A stretch of 64,000 nt of DNA, from contig OY992539.1 of the NCBI GenBank assembly GCA_963921195.1, positions 157,603,307 through 157,667,306 of the forward strand, read 5' to 3'. This DNA comes from Pegoplata infirma (taxonomy: Eukaryota; Arthropoda; Insecta; Diptera; Anthomyiidae). The position numbers and the translations under genes are program-made. A model generated the notes under the pieces. The model was not told the origin of the DNA. It saw only the letters and a program-made list of their open reading frames with translations, and searched no databases. Positions 23,972 to 35,373 of this stretch are shown here, in pieces (the first letter of the stretch is position 1; each line of letters opens with the position of its first letter).

Positions 23972-26760
23972 GATAATGATAATGATAATGATAATGATAA
24001 TGATAATGATAATGATAATGATAATGATAATGATAATGATAATGATAATGATAATGATAATGATAATGATAATGATAATGATAATGATAATGATAATGAT
24101 AATGATAATGATAATGATAATGATAATGATAATGATAATGATAATGATAATGATAATGATAATGATAATGATAATGATAATGATAATGATAATGATAATG
24201 ATAATGATAATGATAATGATAATGATAATGATAATGATAATGATAATGATAATGATAATGATAATGATAATGATAATGATAATGATAATGATAATGATAA
24301 TGATAATGATAATGATAATGATAATGATAATGATAATGATAATGATAATGATAATGATAATGATAATGATAATGATAATGATAATGATAATGATAATGAT
24401 AATGATAATGATAATGATAATGATAATGATAATGATAATGATAATGATAATGATAATGATAATGATAATGATAATGATAATGATAATGATAATGATAATG
24501 ATAATGATAATGATAATGATAATGATAATGATAATGATAATGATAATGATAATGATAATGATAATGATAATGATAATGATAATGATAATGATAATGATAA
24601 TGATAATGATAATGATAATGATAATGATAATGATAATGATAATGATAATGATAATGATAATGATAATGATAATGATAATGATAATGATAATGATAATGAT
24701 AATGATAATGATAATGATAATGATAATGATAATGATAATGATAATGATAATGATAATGATAATGATAATGATAATGATAATGATAATGATAATGATAATG
24801 ATAATGATAATGATAATGATAATGATAATGATAATGATAATGATAATGATAATGATAATGATAATGATAATGATAATGATAATGATAATGATAATGATAA
24901 TGATAATGATAATGATAATGATAATGATAATGATAATGATAATGATAATGATAATGATAATGATAATGATAATGATAATGATAATGATAATGATAATGAT
25001 AATGATAATGATAATGATAATGATAATGATAATGATAATGATAATGATAATGATAATGATAATGATAATGATAATGATAATGATAATGATAATGATAATG
25101 ATAATGATAATGATAATGATAATGATAATGATAATGATAATGATAATGATAATGATAATGATAATGATAATGATAATGATAATGATAATGATAATGATAA
25201 TGATAATGATAATGATAATGATAATGATAATGATAATGATAATGATAATGATAATGATAATGATAATGATAATGATAATGATAATGATAATGATAATGAT
25301 AATGATAATGATAATGATAATGATAATGATAATGATAATGATAATGATAATGATAATGATAATGATAATGATAATGATAATGATAATGATAATGATAATG
25401 ATAATGATAATGATAATGATAATGATAATGATAATGATAATGATAATGATAATGATAATGATAATGATAATGATAATGATAATGATAATGATAATGATAA
25501 TGATAATGATAATGATAATGATAATGATAATGATAATGATAATGATAATGATAATGATAATGATAATGATAATGATAATGATAATGATAATGATAATGAT
25601 AATGATAATGATAATGATAATGATAATGATAATGATAATGATAATGATAATGATAATGATAATGATAATGATAATGATAATGATAATGATAATGATAATG
25701 ATAATGATAATGATAATGATAATGATAATGATAATGATAATGATAATGATAATGATAATGATAATGATAATGATAATGATAATGATAATGATAATGATAA
25801 TGATAATGATAATGATAATGATAATGATAATGATAATGATAATGATAATGATAATGATAATGATAATGATAATGATAATGATAATGATAATGATAATGAT
25901 AATGATAATGATAATGATAATGATAATGATAATGATAATGATAATGATAATGATAATGATAATGATAATGATAATGATAATGATAATGATAATGATAATG
26001 ATAATGATAATGATAATGATAATGATAATGATAATGATAATGATAATGATAATGATAATGATAATGATAATGATAATGATAATGATAATGATAATGATAA
26101 TGATAATGATAATGATAATGATAATGATAATGATAATGATAATGATAATGATAATGATAATGATAATGATAATGATAATGATAATGATAATGATAATGAT
26201 AATGATAATGATAATGATAATGATAATGATAATGATAATGATAATGATAATGATAATGATAATGATAATGATAATGATAATGATAATGATAATGATAATG
26301 ATAATGATAATGATAATGATAATGATAATGATAATGATAATGATAATGATAATGATAATGATAATGATAATGATAATGATAATGATAATGATAATGATAA
26401 TGATAATGATAATGATAATGATAATGATAATGATAATGATAATGATAATGATAATGATAATGATAATGATAATGATAATGATAATGATAATGATAATGAT
26501 AATGATAATGATAATGATAATGATAATGATAATGATAATGATAATGATAATGATAATGATAATGATAATGATAATGATAATGATAATGATAATGATAATG
26601 ATAATGATAATGATAATGATAATGATAATGATAATGATAATGATAATGATAATGATAATGATAATGATAATGATAATGATAATGATAATGATAATGATAA
26701 TGATAATGATAATGATAATGATAATGATAATGATAATGATAATGATAATGATAATGATAA
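23947..26760. repeat. 2.8-kb (AATGAT)n satellite
   Basis: A six-base unit, GATAAT, is repeated about 469 times with no visible interruption. It is preceded by a short (AAT)n run, from which it probably grew by a T-to-G change and expansion. The long Asn-Asp, Met-Ile and His-Tyr open frames are translations of the repeat, not genes. It abuts the left end of the palindrome at 26761 with no spacer. Confidence 0.97.
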
Positions 26761-27450
26761 CTCACATGCAAAATATCACTCCGATCGGAGTTTATCTTCT
26801 GTCTCCACTTTGAGCCTCAAAATTCGGGTTTTCGCAAAAAAGGACTTTAAAAAAAATAAAAAAAAAAAATTAGTTTTTTTATTAAAATAATTTAAAAAAA
26901 TAGTTTTGTATAATATTTGACCGTAAATACTTAAATATGAAATTTAAAGATTTTACGGAATCATTAACCCGTTCAAACTTGATACCAAAAAAATGGCATG
27001 ATTTTGGGGGCGTTCTCAAAACACCTTTTTTCAAAATTTGAAAATTTTATTAAAAAAAAATTTTAAATATACCATTTTTCTTTCTGAATTTATTAGGAAC
27101 ACCTTGGAGAAGAAAAATGTGAAATATGGCGGATATCCGTAGAGCCACTTTTCGGGAATCGCGGGGGGAAGTTTGCGGATTTCAAGGAAATGTTGGTTTT
27201 ATCAATAATTTGGATTAATAAAATCTTATAAATTTCATTTTTGTGCATATTAACGGCTTTTTTGGTATCGTGGCATTCTATTAGATAACTTTAAGTCTGT
27301 CATGAAATCTTACCGATCTAGGACGTCTTAAACCCTCATTGGCTGGGGGTCTAAAATGACCCCCGCGGAAAATTTGAAGTTTAGAGCTTAAATTTTGTGC
27401 TATAAACAAGTATAAAACGGCTTTTATGTTTTTTACCCCAACTATTATTT

Positions 27451-27604
27451 TGTTGAAGATTAAGAATAAACTACCTTAATGTTTTCTACTTTGTTGTTTT
27501 GAATATCAAATTTGTTTGTAAATATTGTCGTTCAAATGTTAAAAGAAAAATAAAATATTTTTTCATTCTTTGTGTTACCTTAAATCGATTATCACCTTTT
27601 AACA
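27451..27604 (+). repeat. 5' LTR of the Copia element
   Basis: Begins TGTTGAAGATTAAG and ends ACCTTTTAACA. It is the same as the 3' LTR and includes AAAATAAAATATTTTTTC, which may supply polyadenylation. Confidence 0.95.
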
Positions 27605-27616
27605 GGTTATGGGCCC
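27605..27616 (+). promoter_or_regulatory. Primer-binding site, GGTTATGGGCCC
   Basis: It directly abuts the 5' LTR and resembles the internal initiator-Met-tRNA complement used by Copia elements. Confidence 0.8.
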
Positions 27617-27682
27617 TTCCGCGTAAAAAGGGTAGTGATTATAATAAATAGTGATCTTAAAGAGAGTAATACAAGATTCAAG

Positions 27683-29200
27683 ATGTCAACGAACTTTCAA
27701 ATCGAAAAGCTACGTGGAAGCGAGAATTTTGAAGATTGGAAATTTGCAACTGAGGCATATTTTCAAATGAAAGGTCTTTGGGATGCTATCCTAGGAACGG
27801 AAGCTACGGAAGACAAGAAAATTCAAGCAAAAGCTGAGATGATTTTAATGGTTGACAAGGCTGTTTATCCACATATACGTGAGTGTAGAACGGCAAATGA
27901 AATTTGGTGTACTTTAGGAAAAATCTACGAAGACAGCGGGCTGGTAAGAAGAGTCGGGCTGATACAAAAGTTCTGTTCAACCAAATTAAATGATTGTGCT
28001 AACGTTGAAGATTATGTGAACGAAATTCTTACGACAGCACATAAGTTACGAGCTGCAGGACTTCAAGTTGATGAAGAATGGGTCGGGTCAATGTTGTTAA
28101 CAGGGTTACCGGATGAGTATAAACCTATGATAATGGGAATTCAAAGTTCGGGGATAAAAATAACAGGAGATTCCATAAAGTTGAAATTATTGCAAGATGT
28201 AAAAGCTGATTCTGAAGAAATGGCATTGGTTAGTCGTAAGAAAGATTTTCGGAACAGAGGACCGAAGTGTTACAGCTGCAATCAATACGGTCATATAGCT
28301 GCAAAATGTCCAAATAAATCTCCGAGATCAGATGAAGAAGGGCATGCTATGATGGGAGCATTTTCTGCACGTGAATTAAATAAGGATGATTGGTTTTTTG
28401 ATTCTGGTGCAACCGCCCATATGTGTTCAAATCCGAAATACTTCAATAAGTTTTGCAAACAGAAGAAATGTGAGGTAAAGATAGCTAATAATACAACAAT
28501 GAACGTAAAAGGAGAAGGACAAGTAAATATGGTTGCTAAAGTTGGTAAATTTAAAAAAGAAAACGTAACTTTCCGAAATGTACAACTTATCCCAGAATTA
28601 TGTGTCAATCTTTTGTCAGTATCAAAGATAGTAGAAAGTGGATACGAAGTGGTTTTTAATAAAAAAGGTTGCAAAGTGGTTAATAAAAGTGGTGAAGTTA
28701 TTGTTACTGGTGATCTCGTTGATGGAATGTTTCGTATGAACAATGAAAATAATACAGAAGCTCAAAAAGGTGAGAAGTGGAAAAAACATGTTAGCTATAA
28801 TACAAATTATAGGCATTGTGAAAATTTCAATTATTATATTCCTGAGTGTGATTCAGTGGGGGATTTAGATGATTCAGAATTTGATAAAGAAGATATTTTA
28901 GATGAAATTAAAACAACAGAAATTCAAGATAATGAATCTAATGAAATGGAAAATAATTCAGAAATCGTTTTAAAGTTACCATCTAATATGGGAATCACAA
29001 CTTCGGAAAGAAATTTATCAATTGTTGTAACCCCTGTGGACAAATATGGACACGAGGTGAACTTTAAAGAAAATAAGCAAATGGTAAATTATCAAAAGGC
29101 TGTTAATGAGGAAGAAAACTCTATTGATAAGAGGCATAGTTGGACTGTGTTTGGTTCACCCAGAAAGAAAAAGAAGAAACTTAAATATAGTGAATGGTGA
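27683..29200 (+). CDS. Copia Gag-protease polyprotein (505 aa)
   Basis: The first in-frame ATG (27683, AAGATGTC context) gives a 505-residue protein. Residues 1-190 form a Copia-type capsid (UBN2-like; FEDWKFATEAYF, YPHIRECRTANEIW, LLTGLPDEYKPMI). A CCHC zinc knuckle, CYSCNQYGHIAAKC, follows near residue 205. Then comes an aspartic protease with active site WFFDSGATAHMC (about 245-260) and the usual LLSVSKIVESGYEV block. After the protease the frame continues about 150 residues as an acidic, unrecognised tail ending in a KKKKKLK basic cluster; integrase and polymerase are absent. It is intact, so it could make particles and be copied by another Copia's polymerase in trans. I know of gag-only LTR elements (TR-GAG) in plants; this would be an animal analogue that also keeps protease. 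Confidence 0.92.
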   Translation: MSTNFQIEKLRGSENFEDWKFATEAYFQMKGLWDAILGTEATEDKKIQAKAEMILMVDKAVYPHIRECRTANEIWCTLGKIYEDSGLVRRVGLIQKFCSTKLNDCANVEDYVNEILTTAHKLRAAGLQVDEEWVGSMLLTGLPDEYKPMIMGIQSSGIKITGDSIKLKLLQDVKADSEEMALVSRKKDFRNRGPKCYSCNQYGHIAAKCPNKSPRSDEEGHAMMGAFSARELNKDDWFFDSGATAHMCSNPKYFNKFCKQKKCEVKIANNTTMNVKGEGQVNMVAKVGKFKKENVTFRNVQLIPELCVNLLSVSKIVESGYEVVFNKKGCKVVNKSGEVIVTGDLVDGMFRMNNENNTEAQKGEKWKKHVSYNTNYRHCENFNYYIPECDSVGDLDDSEFDKEDILDEIKTTEIQDNESNEMENNSEIVLKLPSNMGITTSERNLSIVVTPVDKYGHEVNFKENKQMVNYQKAVNEEENSIDKRHSWTVFGSPRKKKKKLKYSEW

Positions 29201-29263
29201 TACAAATCTAAATGATTATTTTAACGTTTATATTGTTATTCAAGGAGTTCATTCTAGTGGGGG

Positions 29264-29417
29264 TGTTGAAGATTAAGAATAAACTACCTTAATGTTTTCT
29301 ACTTTGTTGTTTTGAATATCAAATTTGTTTGTAAATATTGTCGTTCAAATGTTAAAAGAAAAATAAAATATTTTTTCATTCTTTGTGTTACCTTAAATCG
29401 ATTATCACCTTTTAACA
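29264..29417 (+). repeat. 3' LTR of the Copia element
   Basis: Same 154 bp as the 5' LTR, preceded by the G-rich purine tract AGTGGGGG. Confidence 0.95.
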
Positions 29418-30529
29418 TATTTTGTATTAATATATTATCTTAAAAAAAATAATTAACCCATCTTGGTAGGGGTCAAAAATGACCCATTCAATAAAAAAAT
29501 ATATATTTTGTTGATATAAAAAAAATTCAAGCACTATGCCTAAAAGTTTTTGTCGGGGTCATTTTTGACCCCTGGCCAATGTGGGTTAAAGATATCTTAA
29601 ACATGAGAGATTTAAGGGCTGATTTAAAGTTATCTAATAGATTGCCACAAATTAATTTTATATGAAAATATATATACTTTTTATTGAATGGGTCATTTTT
29701 GACCCCCTACCAAGATGGGTTAATGATTTTTTTAAAGATAATATATTAATACAAAATAATAGTTGGGGTAAAAAACATAAAAGCCGTTTTATACTTGTTT
29801 ATAGCACAAAATTTAAGCTCTAAACTTCAAATTTCCGCGGGGGTCATTTTTTCCCCCCAGCCAATGTGGGTTTAAGACGTCCTAGATCTGTAAAATTTCA
29901 TGACAGACTTAAAGTTATATAATAGAATGCCACGACACCAAAAAACCGTTAATTTGCACAAAAATTAATTTATAAGATTTTATTAATCAAAATTATTGAT
30001 AAAATCAACATTTCCTTGAAATCCGCTAACTTCCCTCCGCGATTCCCGAAAAGTGGCTCGTCGGATATCCGCCATATTTCACATTTTTCTTCTCCAAGGT
30101 GTTTTGTATGAATTCAGAAAGAAAAAATGGTATATTTAAAATATTTTTTTAATAAAATTTTGAAAAAAGGTGTTTTGAGAACGCCCCCAAAATCATGCCA
30201 TTTTTTTGGTATCAAGTTTGAACGGGTTAATGATACCGTAAAATCTTTAAATTTCATATTTAAGTATTTACGATCAAATATTATGCAAAAATAATTTTTT
30301 AATTATTTTAATAAAAATACTTAAATTTTTTGTTATTTTTTTTTTAAAGTCCTTTTTTGCGAAAACCCGAATTTTGAGGCTCAAAGTGGAGACAGAAGAT
30401 AAACTCCGACCGGAGTGATATTTTGCATGTGAGTTACCCTTAGGGGACCGACACTTTTGGTGGGTATTAGAATTTGATCAGAGAGAAAAGCCCAAAAACG
30501 AGCCACCCTAGTATATACTAGCCTGTAAT

Positions 30530-31012
30530 ACAAGCTGTATATATGAAGGTATGTTTGAATTAAATAGTGATGGTTTGGTTTTGACTTTTCGTTTGAAATT
30601 TAGAGCTGTATTATGTTGTGTATTTAGTACATTTCTCGTTATGACTATTTACATACGAATATAAGTCTTTATGTTTTGCCACAAACGATTGTCAATTTGC
30701 TAAATACTCTTGATAATGGAATTTGACGAATTCCGAAACACGTGTCGAGTAAGTCTTGCAAAATGACCAAACCAATCCATTTAAAACAAACAACTTTATA
30801 AAAAGTTTCTTGAAAATTGTTACTTTGACAATATCATCGTAACGATTAGTAAAAGAAATATGACCTTGAGCTAGAATAATCTTTCTCAAAAAAAAAAAAA
30901 AATAATAATAATAATAATAATAATAATAAGTAAAAGAAATATGACCTTGAGCTAGAATAATCTTTCTCAAAAAAAAAAAAAAAAAAAAAAAAAAATAATA
31001 ATAATAATAATT
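30530..31012 (+). repeat. Diverged ribozyme-type repeat with A/(AAT)n tail
   Basis: A diverged + strand relative of the 541-bp unit at 40933-42957. They share GATAATGGAATTTGACG-type sequence, CCGAAACACGTGTCGA, TTTCTTGAAAATT and a GACCTTGAGCTAGAATAA block (GACCTCGAGCCAGAATAA in the unit). The hammerhead-like fold is at 30705-30751. It ends in an A-run and (AAT)n. The last about 80 bp (AGTAAAAGAAATATGACC... with A-run and AAT-run) is present twice in tandem, at 30846-30928 and 30929-31012. An A-rich 3' tail suggests retroposition. No protein is encoded. Confidence 0.65.
30705..30751 (+). ncRNA. Hammerhead-like ribozyme fold, variant core
   Basis: In order: stem I 5' strand TACTC, core TTGATAAT, stem II GGAATT...AATTCC, GAAA, a minimal stem III C-ACGT-G, then TC with predicted cleavage after C30746, and stem I 3' strand GAGTA. 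GAAA, the GUC site and all stems fit a hammerhead. The usual CTGATGA core is replaced by TTGATAA plus one extra T. The changed positions 3 and 8, normally a C-G pair, read U and A, so pairing could be kept. Activity is not shown. Confidence 0.5.
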
Positions 31013-31015
31013 CTT

Positions 31016-32610
31016 TATTTAAAAAGTGCAAATACAAAGTTTACAATTTTAAAAAGATAAAGTAAATTTATGCCATGACATATGAGGAGTTCCATTTTGA
31101 TGGCACATCGATGAAAGTTGGCATAAATATTAGAAGCTATTTAAGAATAAGAAATTCGTTCGCGTCAATTAAATCGCGCAAGGGGGTCAAAAGTTATGGC
31201 GGTTTTAAGATTTAGCGGTTTTAAAAATCTTAAAAATATTTTAAAGATTTTTTTTCTACACATTTGTTGCATGCGTTATTAAAACATGCCAGGGGTTAAA
31301 TTTATATCTAAAATATATGATATAAATTTAACCCTTTAATGACCAAACGATTTAAAAAAAATATACCTAAGTACCTAAAATCGCGATTAATTCGCGGTAA
31401 AAGAAAAGTTTCACAATTTTTTATAACATATTTAGGCAATGCGCGTATTACTGAAAAAAAAATCACGGAAAATCGTATCATTCAAAATCGTACCAGTAGT
31501 TTAAAAAAAAACGGTGATGCTTTTTTATAACAAGAAAATTTAATATGGTCCAAAAAATCTATAATCATTAAAATTTTTAACCCGCCTCTGATTTTATGAT
31601 GATACATCAAGTGGGCTTTCATTTAAAACAAAAAAATCATCCGATTTCGTGTAAAGCCTTGGATGTGCCAGATCAAAACAAGTTTAGATAAAATCATAGC
31701 GCTTTCCGCTCTGAATGGCTTAAAGTAAAAAGTGAAAAAGCAAATCAGTTCTACTCGTTAAGGCACATCTTTTGGTGTATTAAAATGAACATGATGCATT
31801 AATTGCTACTAAAAAAAATTGGAAACAGATTTGCAAATTTCGCACAATTTTCAAAAATGCCATAAAATTTTTGCAATTTATTTTTTATAAACCCGCCAGT
31901 GATTTTTTTATGTAAACTCACAAAAAACTCGGTTTATGCAAGAGTCCACCAAATTTCGAATGAAACCGCGAATGTGCCTCGCAAAAAACTGGTATTTTAA
32001 AAGAATTACGTATTTTCTTTCGAACTTTGATCTGCTGAAACTCCTTAACTATTCGTGGCACATTAACGGGATTAATTCCAAAATGTTAAGAATTACAACA
32101 GCTACCAACTCTAGTTCAACTTTTTTCATTTTATAGAGGGGCCGAAATCCCTGACCAAAAAACCTCGAAAATTTAAAAACTCTTAATTTTTGGTTTCAAA
32201 ACTTAACCGTCTTATAACTTCTTACCAAGCGATGAAGCATCTATCAAAACAACATTAAAATAATATGTACTGACTTTGTGTTATGCCGGAAAAGATTGAA
32301 ATATAAGGAGACCTTAAAAAAAAAGCGAAAGAAAGTAAAAACTATGGAATATTTCAAGCCATTTTTATCGATTTTTCAACTTTAACCCTTTGTAACTTTT
32401 ACGAATAAAGTGAAGTAATCCTTAAACATTGCTTAGTGATGGTTCAAGGTCTTGTTTACACACCTGCATTTACAGTTTTTCTAAATTCCAAAAACTGCCG
32501 TTTTTTTTTTAAATTTATTTCAGTTTCACTGAGTTGAAATTTAAAAAAGATTTTGTGATGTAGTCGTCTGTCATTTACCTAGTTATGTTTAGCAAAATTA
32601 CAGTTTCCTT
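31016..32610. other. Non-coding interval with a TTAA-flanked hairpin
   Basis: Nothing coding is supported. GGGTTAAATTTATATC and its inverse form a hairpin at 31293-31336, and TTAACCCTTTAATGACC at 31332 matches the left end of the piggyBac-type MITE at 20111. The other end was not found with confidence. Confidence 0.4.
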
Positions 32611-33254
32611 TTTTTTTTTAACAAATTAATCATATTCTAACATTAATAGATTTCTATATTTCATTGCCTCACAAATATAATTATTAAGTTTATTCCACGT
32701 ATCACTTAGTCTTCCATTTAAAATATCGATTAACTCATCTTGATTTAAAAAAGATTTCCCAAAATATCTGATCCTGAATTCCCTTAATACTGGGCATTTT
32801 GCCATAAAATGTATTAAAGTTTCGTCTTCACGAGTGTTACACAGTGTACATGTTTTTGATTGAGCTCCAAAAATATTGGACTTTAATCCCAAGATGTCAC
32901 AGCGGGCCTTGAATATTATAGTTAGCTTATGCTGGCAAAGAGTGTTCTGTATAAAACTTTGACCTTGACTGTAATCAAGATTCTTATAAGCGCGTGCTGC
33001 TATTAATTGCATTGGCTTTTGCGTCTTCTATGCTTTTTGTTTTTATATTTCGCAATAATTTTGCACCTCTATAGAGCCATTCGGATTCATCCATATTTTC
33101 GAACTTAATATCATATTCGTTACCTTACTGATTCATTTTTTCTGTCCAAAAAATATTTTTTGCCAAAACCAATTTCGATAGTTTGTGAGGAAGTCTGTTA
33201 TGGTCATATTTATATATTGTTTTATAAACATAGTCCATATGCAGGTTAAGACTG
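32611..33254 (-). pseudogene. LINE (non-LTR retrotransposon) 3' part
   Basis: The - strand frame 33012-32626 has the C-terminal zinc-binding pattern common in non-LTR elements (CTLCNTREDETLIHFMAKCPVL) and ends at a stop just before a T-run (A-run on the - strand, 32611-32620) that may be the poly(A) end. Upstream (33250-33012) a broken frame reads HMDYVYKTIYKYDHNRLPHKL and similar, with one stop. The element continues past the insertion at 33257-34069 into the reverse transcriptase at 34070-34605. Clade is not assigned. Confidence 0.7.
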
Positions 33255-33256
33255 TA

Positions 33257-34069
33257 CACTCAACCAAAAATCATTGTATTCCCAAAGAAAATCGCTGTAA
33301 ATTCAACAGAAATCATTGTTGATTTTGACCCTACAAATATTTATGTTGATTTCAATAAAAATTGTTGTCAGTTTTTGTAAAAGTTGATCAACTCGTTTTT
33401 TTGTAAATCAACTCGTATTTTTTGTAAACTCAACTCATATTTTTGTTGATATAAGAAATTTTATTAATAAAAAAAAGCTTGTTGTTTGTAAATATTATTT
33501 TATTAAGTATAAATCACAATATTTTTTAGAATTATCACCGGCTTTTTAAGCTGCAATATTTAAACAAGATTTTCACACACACTTCGTTTATTTATGTTAT
33601 GCACTCGTAAGCCATTCTCCAGTTTTCTAATGACACCAAATCAAAAACCTTAAAAAAAACAAAAAAAAATTATAATATAGTATGAATACATAAAGTAACC
33701 AATGTATTTTATTACTTACCAAATATTTACAGATTAGAATCTGATCATCAGATCCTATTTTTATTTATTTTTATAATATTAAATATTTTTATAAGAAACA
33801 AACACATTAAATAATTTTATAAGAGACAAACAAATTTCACATTGCAATGCATTGCTACCAACTTGATAATACAAAATTGAACGAACAGGGTTGTTTTTCC
33901 TGTTTTGGTTTTATCTATTGAATTCTGTATAAGCGTTGTAAATAGTTGATTCAAATTTACTGATTATTCAACGACATCAACATTAATTTTTGTTGAATAC
34001 GGCAATATTCTGTAAAACTTGATCTACAATGGGTTTACTAATTTTTCTACTAAGATATTTCTATGAGTG
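33257..34069. mobile_element. TA-flanked MITE (CACTCA ends) inside the LINE
   Basis: An 813-bp element with ends CACTCAACC and, in reverse, CACTCATAG, between TA at 33255-33256 and 34070-34071. Removing it with one TA makes the LINE frame continuous (...AEDSHF then SLNLHMDY). The subterminal parts are rich in GTTGAT/ATCAAC words. Non-coding. Confidence 0.85.
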
Positions 34070-34605
34070 TAGAAGTGACTATCTTCAGCATTTGTCTCTA
34101 AGGTACGGGCGTAATTTGGCGTAAAATCTGGTAGTTTTAAAATGCGTTTTATAAAATACCTCTGCAACTTGTCAACTTGTTCAAATAGGCTTTACCCCCA
34201 TACTTGCGCTATAGACCTGTATTGACCTGCATACTGCTTGAAATAGTCTCCACTTGGTAGTTAGCATTATAGTGTTGTTACTTAAAAAGGTTTTCCATGT
34301 TGCGTTTATACTGCATTTCGCAGAGCTATTACGTTTTAATACATGTTTTTTAAATGACAATTTTGGTGTTAATATCGTACCTAAATAGCAATACTCATTA
34401 ACTATTTTACTGCTTGGCCTTTTTACGTCCACTTTTCTTGGCTAGATAGCTTTCCACCTTTTCTGAACACAAGCATTTCTGATTTGTTTAGGTTGACTTC
34501 CATACCCCATTGATTGCAATAACGTTCTAACTTATTTATCATACTTTGCATCACGCTCACATTATCTGCTAGTAAAACAATATCATCTGCGTATAATAAT
34601 AAGCG
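34070..34605 (-). pseudogene. LINE reverse transcriptase, palm and thumb
   Basis: Reading - strand from 34605 down gives LLLYADDIVLLADN, the YADD catalytic box, then NLNKSEMLVFRKGG. After a one-base frameshift near 34435 it continues EYCYLGTILTPKLSFKKHV and ends in QRYFIKRILKLPDF. Motif order is normal for a LINE polymerase. The missing fingers and first palm motifs are 29 kb away at 63620-63824. Frameshift and insertions make it non-functional. Confidence 0.85.
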
Positions 34606-34899
34606 TACAGTGTATCACAAAAGTATTTTGCCTATGCAAAATATAATGAAATTTATTAAATAAACGCTATAAAAAAATATTTATTTTTAAAAATAAATAT
34701 ATGCTTAAATGAATATTAAATAAGGGAAGATTAAACTTTAATTCTGTATGTTTAAACACTTAATTTTAATTTTTCATGCATGAGATTTTTAAGAAAATAT
34801 CAAATTGACACTCATTTTTCAGCTCACAAAAGTATTTTGCTTTTTAATTTTAATGTATCATTTTTTTAATTTATTAAACAAATTAACAATTTTAATTTT

Positions 34900-35373
34900 T
34901 TGAATGGTATATATTGTTAGCCAGAACTAATTACAGGCGTCTGGACATTGATTCCACTAAATTCAAAAATTGTTGAATATCTATTTTGTACCATTCAACT
35001 TGCGATGCTTGTTTTAAAGTATTTTTTTATTGAAATCTTGTGTTGAATGATTTTTTCGTCCAAGTGAGCCCAAGATTTTCGAAAGGATTCATATCGGGAC
35101 TTTGTGGTGGTGTTGCCAGTTGTTTGGTGTTGTATAAAAACCATTTTTTAACGTCAAATGCTGTGTGATTAAGCTCATTATCACGTTGGAAGTAAAGCCC
35201 ATTTCGCGATAGACCCATTTGTTCACCACTGGCATGTTAATTTGTCCTCAAAAAGGATAAATCTCTACATGACTATCCATAGTTTCATCAACTGGCCCAT
35301 TTTAAGGCCGACATACAGCCCTACACCACCAGATAACCACCATCATGTTTTACAGTTAATCTTATATTTTTAT
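34900..35373 (-). pseudogene. Tc1/mariner transposase fragment, left copy
   Basis: The - strand frame includes FQRDNELNHTAFDVKKWF and ATPPQSPDMNPFENL, the Tc1-type DDE domain region with DN.xHT and SPDMNP.EN. The upstream strand (35370-35230) reads a broken KHDGGYLVV/ALKWAS region matching the KH.GG..VWGC block. Frameshifts, and truncation at the hAT insertion, leave it inactive. Confidence 0.8.

Larger units (their letters stand above)
27451..29417 (+). mobile_element. Non-autonomous Copia LTR retrotransposon (gag-protease only)
   Basis: Two LTRs of 154 bp (27451-27604 and 29264-29417) appear identical base for base, start TG and end CA, and are flanked by a perfect 5-bp duplication, TATTT (27446-27450, 29418-29422). 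The primer-binding site GGTTATGGGCCC directly follows the 5' LTR and fits the internal initiator-tRNA-Met priming I recall for Copia. A purine tract, AGTGGGGG, precedes the 3' LTR. The LTR contains AATAAA. The internal part is only 1.66 kb and lacks integrase, reverse transcriptase and RNase H. Identical LTRs imply a recent insertion. Confidence 0.95.
26761..30437. mobile_element. Palindromic foldback element split by a Copia insertion
   Basis: The left arm (26761-27450) starts CTCACATGCAAAATATCACT and is mirrored by the right arm (about 29757-30437), which ends ATATTTTGCATGTGAG. An inner pair (29423-29520 and 29690-29757) continues the palindrome. The centre (29520-29690) carries a third partial copy of the arm, in the same orientation as the right arm. 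GGGGTCATTTTTGACCCC words recur. Outer target duplication is not seen because the left end adjoins the hexamer satellite. Non-coding. Confidence 0.8.

Noticed and set aside
23906..26890. Very long Asn-Asp, Met-Ile and His-Tyr open frames
   Set aside because: They are translations of the (AATGAT)n satellite, which happens to lack stops in several frames; no flanking coding sequence or motif supports a protein.
28291..28816. Antisense frames within the Copia gag region
   Set aside because: Shadows of the real + strand Gag-protease frame.
30692..31037. Frames with long Tyr/Phe/Leu runs
   Set aside because: They are translations of the A-run and (AAT)n tails of a retroposed repeat.
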